DNA from: Pyrinomonadaceae bacterium
GTDB lineage: Bacteria; Acidobacteriota; Blastocatellia; Pyrinomonadales; Pyrinomonadaceae
Direction: 5' to 3'
NCBI GenBank assembly: GCA_019694355.1
Contig: JAIBCB010000006.1
Coordinates: 124,001-188,000, forward strand
DNA: 64,000 bases
The notes beneath the pieces are model-generated. The model saw nothing but the letters and a program-made list of their open reading frames with translations, was not told the origin of the DNA and did no database searches. Shown one piece after another: positions 43,216 to 54,738 of the stretch (its first letter is position 1; the number at the start of each line of letters is the position of its first letter). A program made the position numbers and the translations under genes.

Positions 43216-44637
43216 CTAGGCGAACGCCATCTTGTATAGGTCAATGTAATGTCTCGCCGCGTTCTCCCACGAATTGTCTATCCGCATTCCGTTTTGTTGA
43301 AGGTGCCGCCAGCCTTCTTTATCGGCGTATGCAAGGCGAGCTTCGTAAACTTTTTCGACGAGGCGATCGCTGCGAAATTCGCGAAACTTAAAGCCGTTCC
43401 CCGTTCCCGATACCGCATCCCAATTCTCGACCGTATCATCGAGCCCGCCGGTCGCACGCACGATCGGCACCGTCCCGTATCTAAGCGAATACATCTGATT
43501 CAGCCCGCACGGCTCGAATTTTGACGGCATCAGGAACATATCTGCTCCGGCCTCGATCAGATGGGCGAGCGGTTCGTTGTAGCCGACATAAACGCCGACG
43601 CGTGTCGGAGCGTAATCACGCAGTGCTTGCAGGAACCGCTCTGCATCGGCCTCGCCGGAGCCCAGTGCTATAAAGAACGCGTCGGCCGCGAGGATCTCAC
43701 CGGCAGCATTTCGGATCAGTTCGATTCCCTTTTGAGCCGTCAGGCGTGTAACGCTCGCGTAAACGGGTCGGTCAAGATCATTCGGCAGGCCGAATCGTTC
43801 GAGCAGCACGCGTTTGCACTCTCGTTTCCCCTCCATCGAATCCGCCGAGAAGTGCGCGGGCAGTTCCGCGTCGGTCGCAGGATTCCACACCTCGTAATCG
43901 ACGCCGTTCGTGATCCCGACGAGCCGATCGGAACGTCGCCGCGTCAGCCAATCGAGCCCGTGTCCGAACTCCGGTGTCTGTATCTCGAGGGCGTAACGCC
44001 GCGAAACGGTCGAGAGAATGTCGGAAGTTTCGAGCCCGGCCTTCATCGCGGACGCATAGCCGTCATAGCTGAACGAGTTGCGTGCGAATTGCGACGTAAA
44101 CCCGAGTTCCGCGAGTTGCGAAAGCCCGAACGCGCCCTGATACGCCATATTGTGGATCGAAAAGACCGTCCGCGTGTTTCGCCAGAACGCTTCACGACGA
44201 CGCAGGATCGCGATCTCGACCGCCGCAAACCCTGTGTGCCAATCGTTCAGGTGGACGATGTCGGGCGGTTTGCCGAGCCTTTCGAGCAGGAGCAGGGCCG
44301 CACGCGAGAGGAACGCGAAACGCTCGTAGTCCTCGGTATAGCCGTAGATCGAATCGCGATGGAATATCGACGGCGCGTCGATCAGGAATGTCGGCGAGCC
44401 GTTCGCCTCCGAGTAGAAGGCCTTCGCGCGGTACGGCCTTCCCTTCCAATTCACCCAGAGGTCGTCGATCGCCGTCTGCCAGAGATATTCGCCCTTCGTC
44501 TGCCAATAGCACGGCGTGATGAGCAACGAATCCACACCGATCTGCTTCAAAGCCTTGGGAAGGGCACCGGCCACATCGCCAAGCCCTCCGGTCTTTGAAT
44601 ATGGCACCGCCTCGGATGAAATTACGGCTACACGCAT
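43216..44637 (-). CDS. glgA: Glycogen synthase (ADP-glucose type)
   Basis: This 473-residue GT5 enzyme begins MRVAVISSEAVPYSKTGGLGD with the ADP-glucose contact lysine (K15) in KTGGLGD. It has LNDWHT, SIHNMAYQG, GITNGVD, and near the end PSKFEPCGLNQMYSLRYGT with the family E-x7-E type pattern. It extends alpha-1,4-glucan chains. The start at 44637 is chosen because it begins at the conserved family N-terminus. A second ATG 12 bases upstream is also possible. Confidence 0.93.
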   Translation of the reverse strand: MRVAVISSEAVPYSKTGGLGDVAGALPKALKQIGVDSLLITPCYWQTKGEYLWQTAIDDLWVNWKGRPYRAKAFYSEANGSPTFLIDAPSIFHRDSIYGYTEDYERFAFLSRAALLLLERLGKPPDIVHLNDWHTGFAAVEIAILRRREAFWRNTRTVFSIHNMAYQGAFGLSQLAELGFTSQFARNSFSYDGYASAMKAGLETSDILSTVSRRYALEIQTPEFGHGLDWLTRRRSDRLVGITNGVDYEVWNPATDAELPAHFSADSMEGKRECKRVLLERFGLPNDLDRPVYASVTRLTAQKGIELIRNAAGEILAADAFFIALGSGEADAERFLQALRDYAPTRVGVYVGYNEPLAHLIEAGADMFLMPSKFEPCGLNQMYSLRYGTVPIVRATGGLDDTVENWDAVSGTGNGFKFREFRSDRLVEKVYEARLAYADKEGWRHLQQNGMRIDNSWENAARHYIDLYKMAFA

Positions 44638-44954
44638 AAATAACTGCATTTCAAGTATTTCGCGAATCGCCGCTTTGGTCAAACCACACGTTGCAGAACG
44701 CCGCACGTAGTAAGGCGGCCCATAGTCATCCACGCAGCACGTGTTGCGGCAGCCCGCACGTCAGTAATGGCACGGATCGTCGCGTAAGATAACAGGCTTT
44801 GCCTCTGGCGGCGGAGCCGCAAAGATCTGGCAGGCTTTGACGGAAAGGCTGAGCTTTTCCGCAAATAGAGCAGCAGAGCTGCAACGAAAGGCGCGGAGGC
44901 ATTCGCAGCTGAATTATGATATGTTTCCATCGATCCCAAGATCCTCGAAGCATT
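44638..44954. other. Intergenic region between glgA and the DUF1570 gene
   Basis: This 317-bp divergent region has no gene. It holds several GCACGT/GCCGCACGT-like words (44690-44770), the hairpin GGCGGC-GGA-GCCGC (about 44806-44818) and a near-perfect palindrome CGGAAAGGCT-G-AGCTTTTCCG (44841-44861). Promoters for both genes are expected here, but none could be fixed by eye. Confidence 0.6.
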
Positions 44955-47321
44955 ATGAAAAACCTCCGCGCTTTCGGTCTCCTCGTTGTTCTATTCACTC
45001 TCTGCGTTCTGTCCGTCTCGGCAAAAGACCAGTGGGTTACGGTTCGCTCTCAGAACTTCTTCCTCATCGGCAACGCGTCCGAAAAGGACATTCGGAAAGT
45101 TGCTACGCAGATGGAGCAGTTCCGAGCGACGTTTCGCCTCCTGTTCCCGAAGACCGCCCTTTCGTCCGCAAAGCGTACGAATATAGTGGTCTTCAAGAGC
45201 GAATCGGCCTACAAACCATTTCTGCCGCGTAGGAAGGACGGCAAAGCCGATACCGGGATCGCAGGGTATTTTCAGCCCGGCGAGGATGTCAACTACATTA
45301 CGCTCTCGACCGAGGGCGAGGACGAGGACACATTCAAGGTCATCTATCACGAATACGTTCACTACTTGATCGATTCCAGCTTCGGGCGATCGGAGATCCC
45401 TGCCTGGCTGAACGAAGGCCTTGCGGAGTACTACTCGACCTTCAAGGTCGAAAACGGCAATGAGGTCTCGATCGGCTATCCGATCCTTGAACATGCGAAC
45501 TTCCTTGCGGCCAATGGACTTCTTGCTCTCGGCGACCTCTTCAATGCAAGCAACCGCGACATCCACGCGAACACCGGACGCGCTCGTCATGCCTTTTATG
45601 CGGAGTCGTGGGCTCTGGTACATCTCCTGATGACTACGGGACGCAACTCGCTTCTATCTAAGTTCGTCGCCGGCCTCAATAACGATCTGCCGCCGGAACA
45701 GGCTTTCAAGGCCGCGTTTGGTACTGGTTACGAGGATATGGAGAAGCAGCTCCGTAAATACGTAAGCCAGGGCAAGTTCAACTACCAGATCCTAACGCTC
45801 AAGGATCAGCTTGCTGTCGCGTCCGGTCAAACGGTAACGCCGATCGATGACGCGCAGACAAACGCCTATCTCGGCGACCTTCTCTATCATTCGAACCGCC
45901 TTGCAGAGGCAGAAACCTACCTTGCCAAAGCTCTCGCCGCCGATCCGAGATCAGTGCTCGCGAACACGGCGATGGGAATGAGCAAAGTGCGGCAGGAGAA
46001 TTATGCAGAAGCCGAAAAATATCTTGATGCCGCGGTCTCAGGCGATGCGAATGACTACAAAGCTCTTTATTGGTACGCGACCCTGATAGTACGCGAAAGC
46101 ACCAAAGGGCTTATGGGATCCGAGATCCCGCCCGAGAAGGCGAAGAAAGCTGCCGATCTGCTTGCGAGAGCGATCAAGATAAAACCTGATTCTGCCGAAA
46201 GCGCAGATATGCTTGCGTTCATTGCTCTCGTTCGACAAGAGGGCCTGGACAAGGCATTGACGGTCCTAAAGACCGCGCTCAATGCACAGCCCGGCAATCA
46301 GCGGCTCGCCTTGCGCATCATCGACATCCTCCTCGCCAAGCAGCAATATGACGAGGCACTCGCATCCGCAAAGAAGATCGCGGCAAATTCTGAAAATGAA
46401 GAGATCGGCTCACGGGCACGGTCGCTGGTCGCTCGCCTTTCATCCTATCTAGAGCAAAAGCAGAATTTTGAGCGTCAGCGCGAGACCATGCGTGTTGCAC
46501 AAGGAAGCGAGATGACAGGCACGCTGTCCAAAGAAGATGCCGATCGAATGGCTCTAGCTGCCCGAAACTACGGGATCACCGAACAGCTGACGAAGCCGGG
46601 AGCGGATTCAGACGCCGCCATCGGCAACATTCGAAAGGTAACTTGCGCCAAAGGGATCCAAGTCAGTTTCGTTACGGGCGGCAAACAAATGCGGCTCGTT
46701 ATGAAGGATTTTCAAGGACTCGAGTTGACGACCTATCTCCAGAACACGGTCGAATTCGGCTGTGACGCCGACTTCTCCACCCTCAAGGCTTATGTCGTCT
46801 TTCGCAAACCCGCAAAGCCGGGCAGTGATCCGGTCCTGACGTCCGTTGCCTTCCTTCCCGATGATTTTGAGATCGTTGACAAAATGCCCGGCAGCGTCGT
46901 GGAAACAACGCCCAACGTTACCCGATCCGAAACATCAACGGACAATCAAGCCCCGAAACTGACGCGAAAGTATGGGGCGGCCGAACTTGATGCTATCAAG
47001 CAGAACCTTCGTAAACCCGGTCCGGATGAGATCCGTGAGATCGGAACCATCCAAAAGCTTGTCTGCACGTCCGGCGACCCTGTTGTGCACTTTCAGACGA
47101 GGTCCGGCACTCTATTACTGCTCACGCTTTCGAACGCTTCACAGCCAAAGATCACGCTATTCACCCGCGATCCATCTCAGAACAACTTTGGCTGCAATAT
47201 GGCCGGCGGCGACCTCCCGGCGATCATCACCTATCGAAAAACCGCAGACCAAAATAAGCCAACGGCCGCCGGCCAGATCGTTTCCATCGAATTCGTGCCG
47301 AAGGAGATAACGATCGACTAG
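44955..47321 (+). CDS. Exported DUF1570 zincin-like protein with TPR repeats
   Basis: This 788-residue protein has a signal peptide (about 1-21), then a DUF1570 domain with the zinc motif HEYVHYLID (about residue 132) and a downstream NEGLAEYYS that supplies the third ligand. TPR-like repeats follow from about 300 to 540, and then two similar C-terminal domains (about 560-650 and 680-780), both beginning with a Cys-containing strand (VTCAKGIQVSF and LVCTSGDPVVHF). The two C-terminal domains are an internal duplication. Function not established. Confidence 0.8.
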   Translation: MKNLRAFGLLVVLFTLCVLSVSAKDQWVTVRSQNFFLIGNASEKDIRKVATQMEQFRATFRLLFPKTALSSAKRTNIVVFKSESAYKPFLPRRKDGKADTGIAGYFQPGEDVNYITLSTEGEDEDTFKVIYHEYVHYLIDSSFGRSEIPAWLNEGLAEYYSTFKVENGNEVSIGYPILEHANFLAANGLLALGDLFNASNRDIHANTGRARHAFYAESWALVHLLMTTGRNSLLSKFVAGLNNDLPPEQAFKAAFGTGYEDMEKQLRKYVSQGKFNYQILTLKDQLAVASGQTVTPIDDAQTNAYLGDLLYHSNRLAEAETYLAKALAADPRSVLANTAMGMSKVRQENYAEAEKYLDAAVSGDANDYKALYWYATLIVRESTKGLMGSEIPPEKAKKAADLLARAIKIKPDSAESADMLAFIALVRQEGLDKALTVLKTALNAQPGNQRLALRIIDILLAKQQYDEALASAKKIAANSENEEIGSRARSLVARLSSYLEQKQNFERQRETMRVAQGSEMTGTLSKEDADRMALAARNYGITEQLTKPGADSDAAIGNIRKVTCAKGIQVSFVTGGKQMRLVMKDFQGLELTTYLQNTVEFGCDADFSTLKAYVVFRKPAKPGSDPVLTSVAFLPDDFEIVDKMPGSVVETTPNVTRSETSTDNQAPKLTRKYGAAELDAIKQNLRKPGPDEIREIGTIQKLVCTSGDPVVHFQTRSGTLLLLTLSNASQPKITLFTRDPSQNNFGCNMAGGDLPAIITYRKTADQNKPTAAGQIVSIEFVPKEITID

Positions 47322-47333
47322 CTACATCTGCCA

Positions 47334-47556
47334 GAACCGCCTGCATGAGCGGGCGGTCAGTCCCTGTCAGTACCGCCTGCGTCAGCGGGCGGTCAGCTTC
47401 TTGTCAGTACCACCTGCGGTAGCGGGTGGGTTGGCTCATATCAGTACCGTAGTCGGTGGGCGTCAGTACCACCTGCGGTAGCGGGTGGTCTTGTCAGAAC
47501 CGGGAGCAGCAGCGACCGGCCAGTTTTGTCAGAACCGGGAGCGATAGCGACTGGGT
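47334..47556. repeat. Array of seven REP-like palindromes
   Basis: Six 20-bp palindromic cores and one decayed unit, preceded in most cases by GTCAG(T/A)AC. The first two and the two CCACC units are CCGCCTGCATGAGCGGGCGG (47337), CCGCCTGCGTCAGCGGGCGG (47373) and CCACCTGCGGTAGCGGGTGG (47410, 47469). The last two (47500, 47535) have the form CCGGGAGC-x4-GCGACYGG. They fold as hairpins after the DUF1570 gene. Such elements may stabilise mRNA ends or be moved by a REP-type transposase. Confidence 0.8.
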
Positions 47557-47574
47557 GCTTAGACGGGGAACCTG

Positions 47575-47672
47575 AGATTTCAGATCTGGGATTTGAAATT
47601 TAGAATGTGAAATGTGAAATGTGAGATTTAGAATTTGAGATTTGAAATTTGGAATTTGGAATTTGAGATGTG
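47575..47672. repeat. Degenerate A/T-rich short tandem repeats
   Basis: A run of about 100 bp made of imperfect GAAATTT, GAATTTG and GAAATGT words. Not a CRISPR: no constant repeat or spacers. Together with the REP array this fills the intergenic region between the DUF1570 gene and rho. Confidence 0.7.
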
Positions 47673-47773
47673 AGAACCGGGAACCAGAAATCGAGGGGGA
47701 AATTTGCTTACGCAAAGCTGCAGAGCGGCAAAGACGGAGCACGCACTCGGTAACGGACGAGGGTGTCCGCGTT

Positions 47774-47818
47774 CAAAAAAAGATCGTGAAGGCCGGATGC
47801 CTCCGACCATTCACGATC
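47774..47818 (-). terminator. Intrinsic terminator of rho
   Basis: GATCGTGAA and TTCACGATC (47782-47790, 47810-47818) form a long stem with more pairing inside (GGCCGGA against TCCGACC). A run of seven T follows on the minus strand. It lies 30 bases after the rho stop codon. Confidence 0.85.
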
Positions 47819-47847
47819 CGCGAACGACTATTTAGCGCGTTACGCCG

Positions 47848-49251
<1,404 letters not shown>

Positions 49252-49506
49252 TTTCTTAGTTCAACTGTTTAGAGATTGGATTTAAAAAGTAATATTGCGG
49301 TGATCGGGTCAAACGCCGTGAGAATGAGCAGAGACCAAAATGCGGAATTAAAAAGCTTCTCCGGCGGAGACAAGATACAAGTATGGAATTTTCGCAGTTG
49401 ACAGTTACTGCGTTCTAGCCAAAATCCGGCTATATCAAGAAAGCCCTGAATTTAAGGGATTCCCCAGAGAATACACGATAAAAAAGACAAACGCAAGAAA
49501 AAAACA

Positions 49507-50088
49507 TCAAAAATCTGCGGTTGCCCGTCCGATCGTCGCCCAAAGGTCATCACGTCCGCGGCCAGTTTCCGCCGAAAAAGCTATTATTTCGGCTCCTTCG
49601 AACGTTTTCCGAATAGTTTTCAAAGATTTAGAAAGCTCATTGGCCGAAAGCTTATCGGCCTTGGTGGCGGCGACAACAAATGGCCTTTCGTTGACGACTA
49701 GCCATTCATTCAGCTGCTTGTCTAGGGCCGTCGGCTCGTGCCGCGAATCTACCAAATGTACGCAAAGTGCCAGCGTTTCCCGCTGCGTCAAATAATCTTC
49801 CGCCATCTTTCCCCAATCGGCACGCATCGCCTTTGAGACCTTTGCGTAACCATAACCCGGCAGATCCGCAAAATAAAAAGCGTCGTTAATGAGAAAGAAA
49901 TTGATCGACTGCGTACGCCCGGGCGACGACGATGTTCGGGCAAGGCCGCGACGGGCGAGCAGCGAGTTTATCAAAGACGACTTCCCCACGTTCGAGCGTC
50001 CAAGGAATGCGATCTCCGGCCGCGGATCGCTGAGCCAATGCGACCGGTCGAACGCGCTCTTTATGAATTCAGCCGAGGTGACCTTCAT
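49507..50088 (-). CDS. engB: Ribosome biogenesis GTPase EngB (YihA/YsxC)
   Basis: This 193-residue protein begins MKVTSAEFIKSAFDRSHW and has G1 GRSNVGKSS, G3 DLPGYGYA, G4 TKAD, and G5 SAETG. It acts in 50S subunit assembly. The start at 50088 is preferred because the longer reading runs into the lon gene. It lies 22 bases after lon on the same strand. Confidence 0.95.
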   Translation of the reverse strand: MKVTSAEFIKSAFDRSHWLSDPRPEIAFLGRSNVGKSSLINSLLARRGLARTSSSPGRTQSINFFLINDAFYFADLPGYGYAKVSKAMRADWGKMAEDYLTQRETLALCVHLVDSRHEPTALDKQLNEWLVVNERPFVVAATKADKLSANELSKSLKTIRKTFEGAEIIAFSAETGRGRDDLWATIGRATADF

Positions 50089-50110
50089 TTTGCGGCAGCG
50101 TAAAAAAGCC

Positions 50111-52534
50111 CTATTCGACCACCGCCGTAATGTCACCGCTTGTTTGATCAGGCGCCCATATTTGCGGCAGGTCTGCGGCGACCTCCGAATCTTGCGCATC
50201 GAGCGCATGGCGGAGAACTTCATCGATATCATCGACGATGTTTATCGTGAGATCGTCCTTGACCTCGGCCGGAATGTCGGCAAGATCCTTCTCGTTATCA
50301 CGCGGAATGACGAGCGTCGTAAGCCCGAATCGGTGTGCCGCGAGCATCTTTTCCTTTAAGCCCCCGATCGGCAGCACCTTGCCTCGCAGTGTGATCTCGC
50401 CTGTCATCGCAACGTCGCCTCGGACGCGCTTGCCCGTCAAGGCCGACACCATCGCGACGGCCATCGTAATGCCCGCAGAAGGCCCGTCTTTCGGGATCGC
50501 ACCTTCCGGCACGTGAATATGAAGATCCTTTTCGCGAAAATCGGTCGAGTCAATGCCTAAACGTTCGGCTCTCGAACGTACGCACGTAAGAGCCGCACGT
50601 GCAGACTCCTGCATCACTTCGCCAAGTTTGCCTGTAAGCGTAATGTCGCCCTTTCCCTTGACGAGCGTCGCTTCGACCTGAAGCACGTCGCCGCCGACCT
50701 CGGTCCATGCAAGGCCGTTAACGAGGCCGACCTCGCTTTCTTTTGCGATGTCCTGTTTGCGGTATTTGACGGTGCCGAGAAGTTCACGCACCTTCGCGGC
50801 ATCGAGCACGACACTGCTTCCGGCGGGCAAAAGCCCTGCAACGGATTTCCTCGCGATCTTCCGCAGGCACGAACCGATCTGACGCTCAAGCGTCCGGACG
50901 CCTGATTCGCGTGTGTAATGCCGTATCAGGTCGAGAATTCCCTCGTCCGTGAACGCCACGGCTTTTGGATCTATGCCGGTGTTCTCGCACTGTTTCGGGA
51001 TCAAATGCCGCTTTGCGATCTCCGTCTTTTCGCGTTCGGTATAGCCGGAAAGGTTCAGTATCTCCAGCCGATCCTGGAGCGGAGCCGGGATCGAATGCAG
51101 GACATTTGCCGTCGCAATGAAGAACACGCTCGAAAGGTCGTAATCTACATCCAAATAGTGGTCGCGGAACGTGCAGTTCTGCTCTGGATCGAGTACCTCA
51201 AGCAACGCCGCACTCGGGTCGCCTCGATAATCGCGGCCGAGTTTATCGACCTCGTCGAGCAGGATCACGGGATTGACCGTTCCTGCTCGCTTTAGCAGCT
51301 GAATGACCTGGCCCGGCATCGAGCCAATGTATGTTCGTCTGTGGCCGCGGATCTCGGCCTCATCATGAACACCGCCAAGTGCCATTCGCACAAACTTGCG
51401 GCCTGTGGCGTTCGCTATCGACTTGCCCAAAGATGTCTTACCGACTCCCGGAGCACCGACGAAACAAAGGATCGTGCCCTTTGGATTTTTTACTAGCTGG
51501 CGAACGGCAAGGAATTCGAGAATGCGTTCTTTGATCTTTTCGAGCCCAAAATGATCCTCGTTCAGTGTGGTTTCGGCCTCGCTAAGATCGTCAACCTCTT
51601 CGCTGCGGGCCTGCCACGGCACATTCACAAGCCAGTCGATATACGTGCGGCTGACGGTGCCTTCTGCGGACATCGGCGGCATTGACTCAAGACGCGCAAA
51701 TTCCTGCATAGCCTTGTCCTTTGCCTCGGCCGTCATTCCGGCTTCCTCGATCTTCTTCTTCAGTTCGTCGAGATCGGCCTTTTCGTCCTTGCGGCCAAGT
51801 TCCTTGTGGATGGCCTTGATCTGTTCGTTCAGATAATACTCGCGCTGATGCTTGTCCATCGCCTTCTTCGTTCGCGAATGGATGTTGCGGTCAAGCTGCC
51901 GCTTTTCGATCTCAGCTTCCAGCGACCCGATGATCGCCGTCAAACGATCCTGAACGCTGACAAGCTCAAGGATGGCCTGTTTATCTTCGACCGAAACGCG
52001 CAGGTGCGATGCCATCGAATCTGCGATCTGCGTCGCTGAAACCCCGCGAAGGCTCGAATGAAGGGCGTCGGTATATGCGTCCGGCGAAACACGCATCAAG
52101 TTCTCGATAAGAGCGTGAACGCGTTGCAGCGAACCGTCGGTTCGATAACCTGATTCGTCCGTCGAGGCAAGTCGGCGAATATACGCGTAAAGAATGCCGT
52201 CGGGGTCGGACTCTACGCGGAGAGAGCGTCCGCGTTCGCGACCCTCTACAACGACCTTTATCTGCCCGTTATCCTGACGCTGTGCCTGGACGATACGCCC
52301 GAGCGTGCCGGTTCGATATATCTGATCCGGCGTCGGTTCATCGACCGTCGCATCGTGTTGGGTTGCGAGAAAAATGTGCCTATCGCCGGACATCGCCCGC
52401 TCCAAAGCTGCGACAGACGATGGACGCCCGATCTTGAACGCGACCTTCGTGAACGGAAAGATCACAACATCACGTATCGGGACCATCGGGAAACGCTCCA
52501 CGTCCGAAGGCATTTGATCTGAAAATTCCTGCAT
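50111..52534 (-). CDS. lon: ATP-dependent protease Lon
   Basis: This 807-residue protein has the Lon N-terminal domain ([13 protein letters not shown]), AAA+ Walker [19 protein letters not shown], and the C-terminal Ser-Lys protease domain with [10 protein letters not shown] (catalytic Ser) and the later [12 protein letters not shown] (catalytic Lys). It degrades misfolded and regulatory proteins. It starts a leftward pair with engB. Confidence 0.97.
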   Translation of the reverse strand: MQEFSDQMPSDVERFPMVPIRDVVIFPFTKVAFKIGRPSSVAALERAMSGDRHIFLATQHDATVDEPTPDQIYRTGTLGRIVQAQRQDNGQIKVVVEGRERGRSLRVESDPDGILYAYIRRLASTDESGYRTDGSLQRVHALIENLMRVSPDAYTDALHSSLRGVSATQIADSMASHLRVSVEDKQAILELVSVQDRLTAIIGSLEAEIEKRQLDRNIHSRTKKAMDKHQREYYLNEQIKAIHKELGRKDEKADLDELKKKIEEAGMTAEAKDKAMQEFARLESMPPMSAEGTVSRTYIDWLVNVPWQARSEEVDDLSEAETTLNEDHFGLEKIKERILEFLAVRQLVKNPKGTILCFVGAPGVGKTSLGKSIANATGRKFVRMALGGVHDEAEIRGHRRTYIGSMPGQVIQLLKRAGTVNPVILLDEVDKLGRDYRGDPSAALLEVLDPEQNCTFRDHYLDVDYDLSSVFFIATANVLHSIPAPLQDRLEILNLSGYTEREKTEIAKRHLIPKQCENTGIDPKAVAFTDEGILDLIRHYTRESGVRTLERQIGSCLRKIARKSVAGLLPAGSSVVLDAAKVRELLGTVKYRKQDIAKESEVGLVNGLAWTEVGGDVLQVEATLVKGKGDITLTGKLGEVMQESARAALTCVRSRAERLGIDSTDFREKDLHIHVPEGAIPKDGPSAGITMAVAMVSALTGKRVRGDVAMTGEITLRGKVLPIGGLKEKMLAAHRFGLTTLVIPRDNEKDLADIPAEVKDDLTINIVDDIDEVLRHALDAQDSEVAADLPQIWAPDQTSGDITAVVE

Positions 52535-52747
52535 ACGCTTTGGGGAAAACGAGGCTAAAAAACCTGGGACGATCCGCTCGCTTGCTGTCGGTATAAATCT
52601 ATTTACTCAAACCGACGGAGAAAATGCAATCATTTTGCATTCAAATAACAGCAAACCGCCAACTTTTTTATACGTTTAATGGCAGAAATAAATGCCTATT
52701 GCGCGGGAGTTTCTATTTTTATTTTAGCACAGCACGGCGGGCGGCCA

Positions 52748-53995
52748 TCAAGCTGCTTCTTCTTGTCGCGTATCGACGACCTCAAAGACGGGAGCCTTTC
52801 GCTCGACCATCTCTTTTGTAACAACGATCTCTTTAATGTTCCCCTGGGTCGGCAGAACATACATCGGGTCAAGAAGTATCTCTTCGAGGATCATCATAAG
52901 CCCGCGCGCACCGACCTTTCGTTTGTGCGCCTCCTGTGCGACGGCAAGGAGTGCTCCTTCGGTGAACTTGATGCCGATATTATCGAACTCGAACTTCTTC
53001 TGATACTGCTTGATAAGAGCATTCTTCGGCTCGGTGAGTATCTTGACGAGCGCCGATGAATCGAGTTCGTCCAGCGTGCCGATCACCGGAAGACGGCCGA
53101 CGAATTCAGGAATAAGGCCGTATTGAATGAGATCGACCGGTTCGAGCTTCTTTATCGAATCGATATGCCGCTGTTTGTTGCTCTTGACGTCAGCCTGGAA
53201 GCCAAGCGATTTGTTGCGAAAGCGCTTTTCGACGACCTTTTCAAGGCCGATGAACGCACCGCCGCAAATGAACAAGATATTCGTCGTATCGAGCTGCTGA
53301 AAATCCTGTTGCGGGTGTTTTCTGCCGCCGCCGACCGGAATATTCGCGACCGTGCCTTCGAGTATCTTGAGCAGAGCCTGCTGGACGCCCTCGCCCGAAA
53401 CGTCGCGTGTGATCGACGGGTTGTCGTCCTTCCTGCAGATCTTATCGATCTCGTCGATGTAGATGATCCCGTGCTGAGCCTTTTCGAGGTCGCCGCCCGC
53501 GGCCTGAACAAGACGGTTAAGTATATTTTCGACATCCTCGCCGACATAACCGGCCTCGGTGAGGCTCGTTGCGTCAACGATGCAGAACGGTACGCTCAAA
53601 ACCCGCGCAAGCGTCTGTGCGAGCAACGTTTTCCCCGTCCCCGTAGGGCCGATCAGCAAGATATTCGACTTTTGAAGTTCGACATCCGAACGTCTTTTCG
53701 CAAGCTCAAGACGCTTATAGTGCTGATAAACCGCGACCGAAAGCCTCTTTTTCGGTTCATCTTGCCCGATCACATATTCGTCGAGGATGGCCTTGATCTC
53801 GGTCGGTTTCGGAAGGTTGGCACGCGTCGAGATCGTGTCGGTCCGCTCATCGTCGTTTATGATCTCATTACAGATATCTATGCACTCATTGCACACGTAA
53901 ACGCCCGGCCCCGCAATAAGTTTGCGGACATCATTCTGCGATTTCCCGCAGAAGGAACACGACAGTAATTCTTCCGGACGATTGAAATGAGGCAT
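52748..53995 (-). CDS. clpX: ClpX, ATP-dependent unfoldase subunit
   Basis: This 415-residue protein has the zinc-binding domain (C13, C16, C35, C38), Walker A GPTGTGKT and IIYIDEIDK, and the IGF-like loop region that docks on ClpP ([11 protein letters not shown] region). It unfolds substrates and feeds them to ClpP. It follows clpP by 19 bases on the same strand. Confidence 0.97.
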   Translation of the reverse strand: MPHFNRPEELLSCSFCGKSQNDVRKLIAGPGVYVCNECIDICNEIINDDERTDTISTRANLPKPTEIKAILDEYVIGQDEPKKRLSVAVYQHYKRLELAKRRSDVELQKSNILLIGPTGTGKTLLAQTLARVLSVPFCIVDATSLTEAGYVGEDVENILNRLVQAAGGDLEKAQHGIIYIDEIDKICRKDDNPSITRDVSGEGVQQALLKILEGTVANIPVGGGRKHPQQDFQQLDTTNILFICGGAFIGLEKVVEKRFRNKSLGFQADVKSNKQRHIDSIKKLEPVDLIQYGLIPEFVGRLPVIGTLDELDSSALVKILTEPKNALIKQYQKKFEFDNIGIKFTEGALLAVAQEAHKRKVGARGLMMILEEILLDPMYVLPTQGNIKEIVVTKEMVERKAPVFEVVDTRQEEAA

Positions 53996-54014
53996 ATTTC
54001 TTACTACTTCCCGC

Positions 54015-54602
54015 TTACTTATCCCGATGCTCGATGACCTCGTCGATCAGGCCATATTCTTTTGCCTGTACAGGCGTCAAAATACGATCGCGTTCGACAT
54101 CCTTCTCGACCTGTTCGAAGGTCTGTCCCGAATGATGTGCGATGAGCCTTGAGGTCATTTCACGCATTCTAAGGATCTCTTCGGCCATGATGCGGACATC
54201 AGTTGCCTGGCCTTGTGCTCCGCCTGATGGCTGATGGATAAGGATACGCGAATGCGGCAATGCAAACCGCTTTCCGTGTGTACCGGCCGTCAGGAGAAGA
54301 GCTCCCATCGATGCACATTGTCCGACACAGATCGTCGTTACATCGTTTTTGATGAACTGCATCGTGTCATAGATGGCCATTCCGGCAGTGATCGAACCGC
54401 CGGGCGAGTTTATGTAGAGATTGATGTCGCGTTCCGGATCTTCCGCCTCAAGGAAAAGAAGCTGGGCGACGATCAAATTGGCGATCTGGTCATCGATCGG
54501 CGTTCCAATAAAAATAATACTGTCTTTGAGCAGACGAGAATAGATGTCGAAGGCCCGTTCGCCCCGCGACGTCTGCTCCACAACCATCGGTACAAGTGCC
54601 AT
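54015..54602 (-). CDS. clpP: ClpP protease subunit
   Basis: This 195-residue protein has the catalytic Ser in [11 protein letters not shown] (S98) and His in [10 protein letters not shown] (H123). It pairs with ClpX. It lies downstream of tig by about 136 bases, giving the common tig-clpP-clpX order. Confidence 0.97.
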   Translation of the reverse strand: MALVPMVVEQTSRGERAFDIYSRLLKDSIIFIGTPIDDQIANLIVAQLLFLEAEDPERDINLYINSPGGSITAGMAIYDTMQFIKNDVTTICVGQCASMGALLLTAGTHGKRFALPHSRILIHQPSGGAQGQATDVRIMAEEILRMREMTSRLIAHHSGQTFEQVEKDVERDRILTPVQAKEYGLIDEVIEHRDK

Positions 54603-54738
54603 AGAGTTGAATTTCGGTTTCTTCCGGAAAAAACTTCAATATATGAAGTAAAAAGTTAAGTAATTCGCGATAAATCGTTGAAACGACTGCCGTTCTTGGA
54701 TTTTATCGTTTTTTCGATCAATTGCAAGCCTTAAATAT

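Noticed and set aside
47575..47672. Possible CRISPR-like array
   Set aside because: Imperfect 7-bp A/T-rich words with no unit structure.
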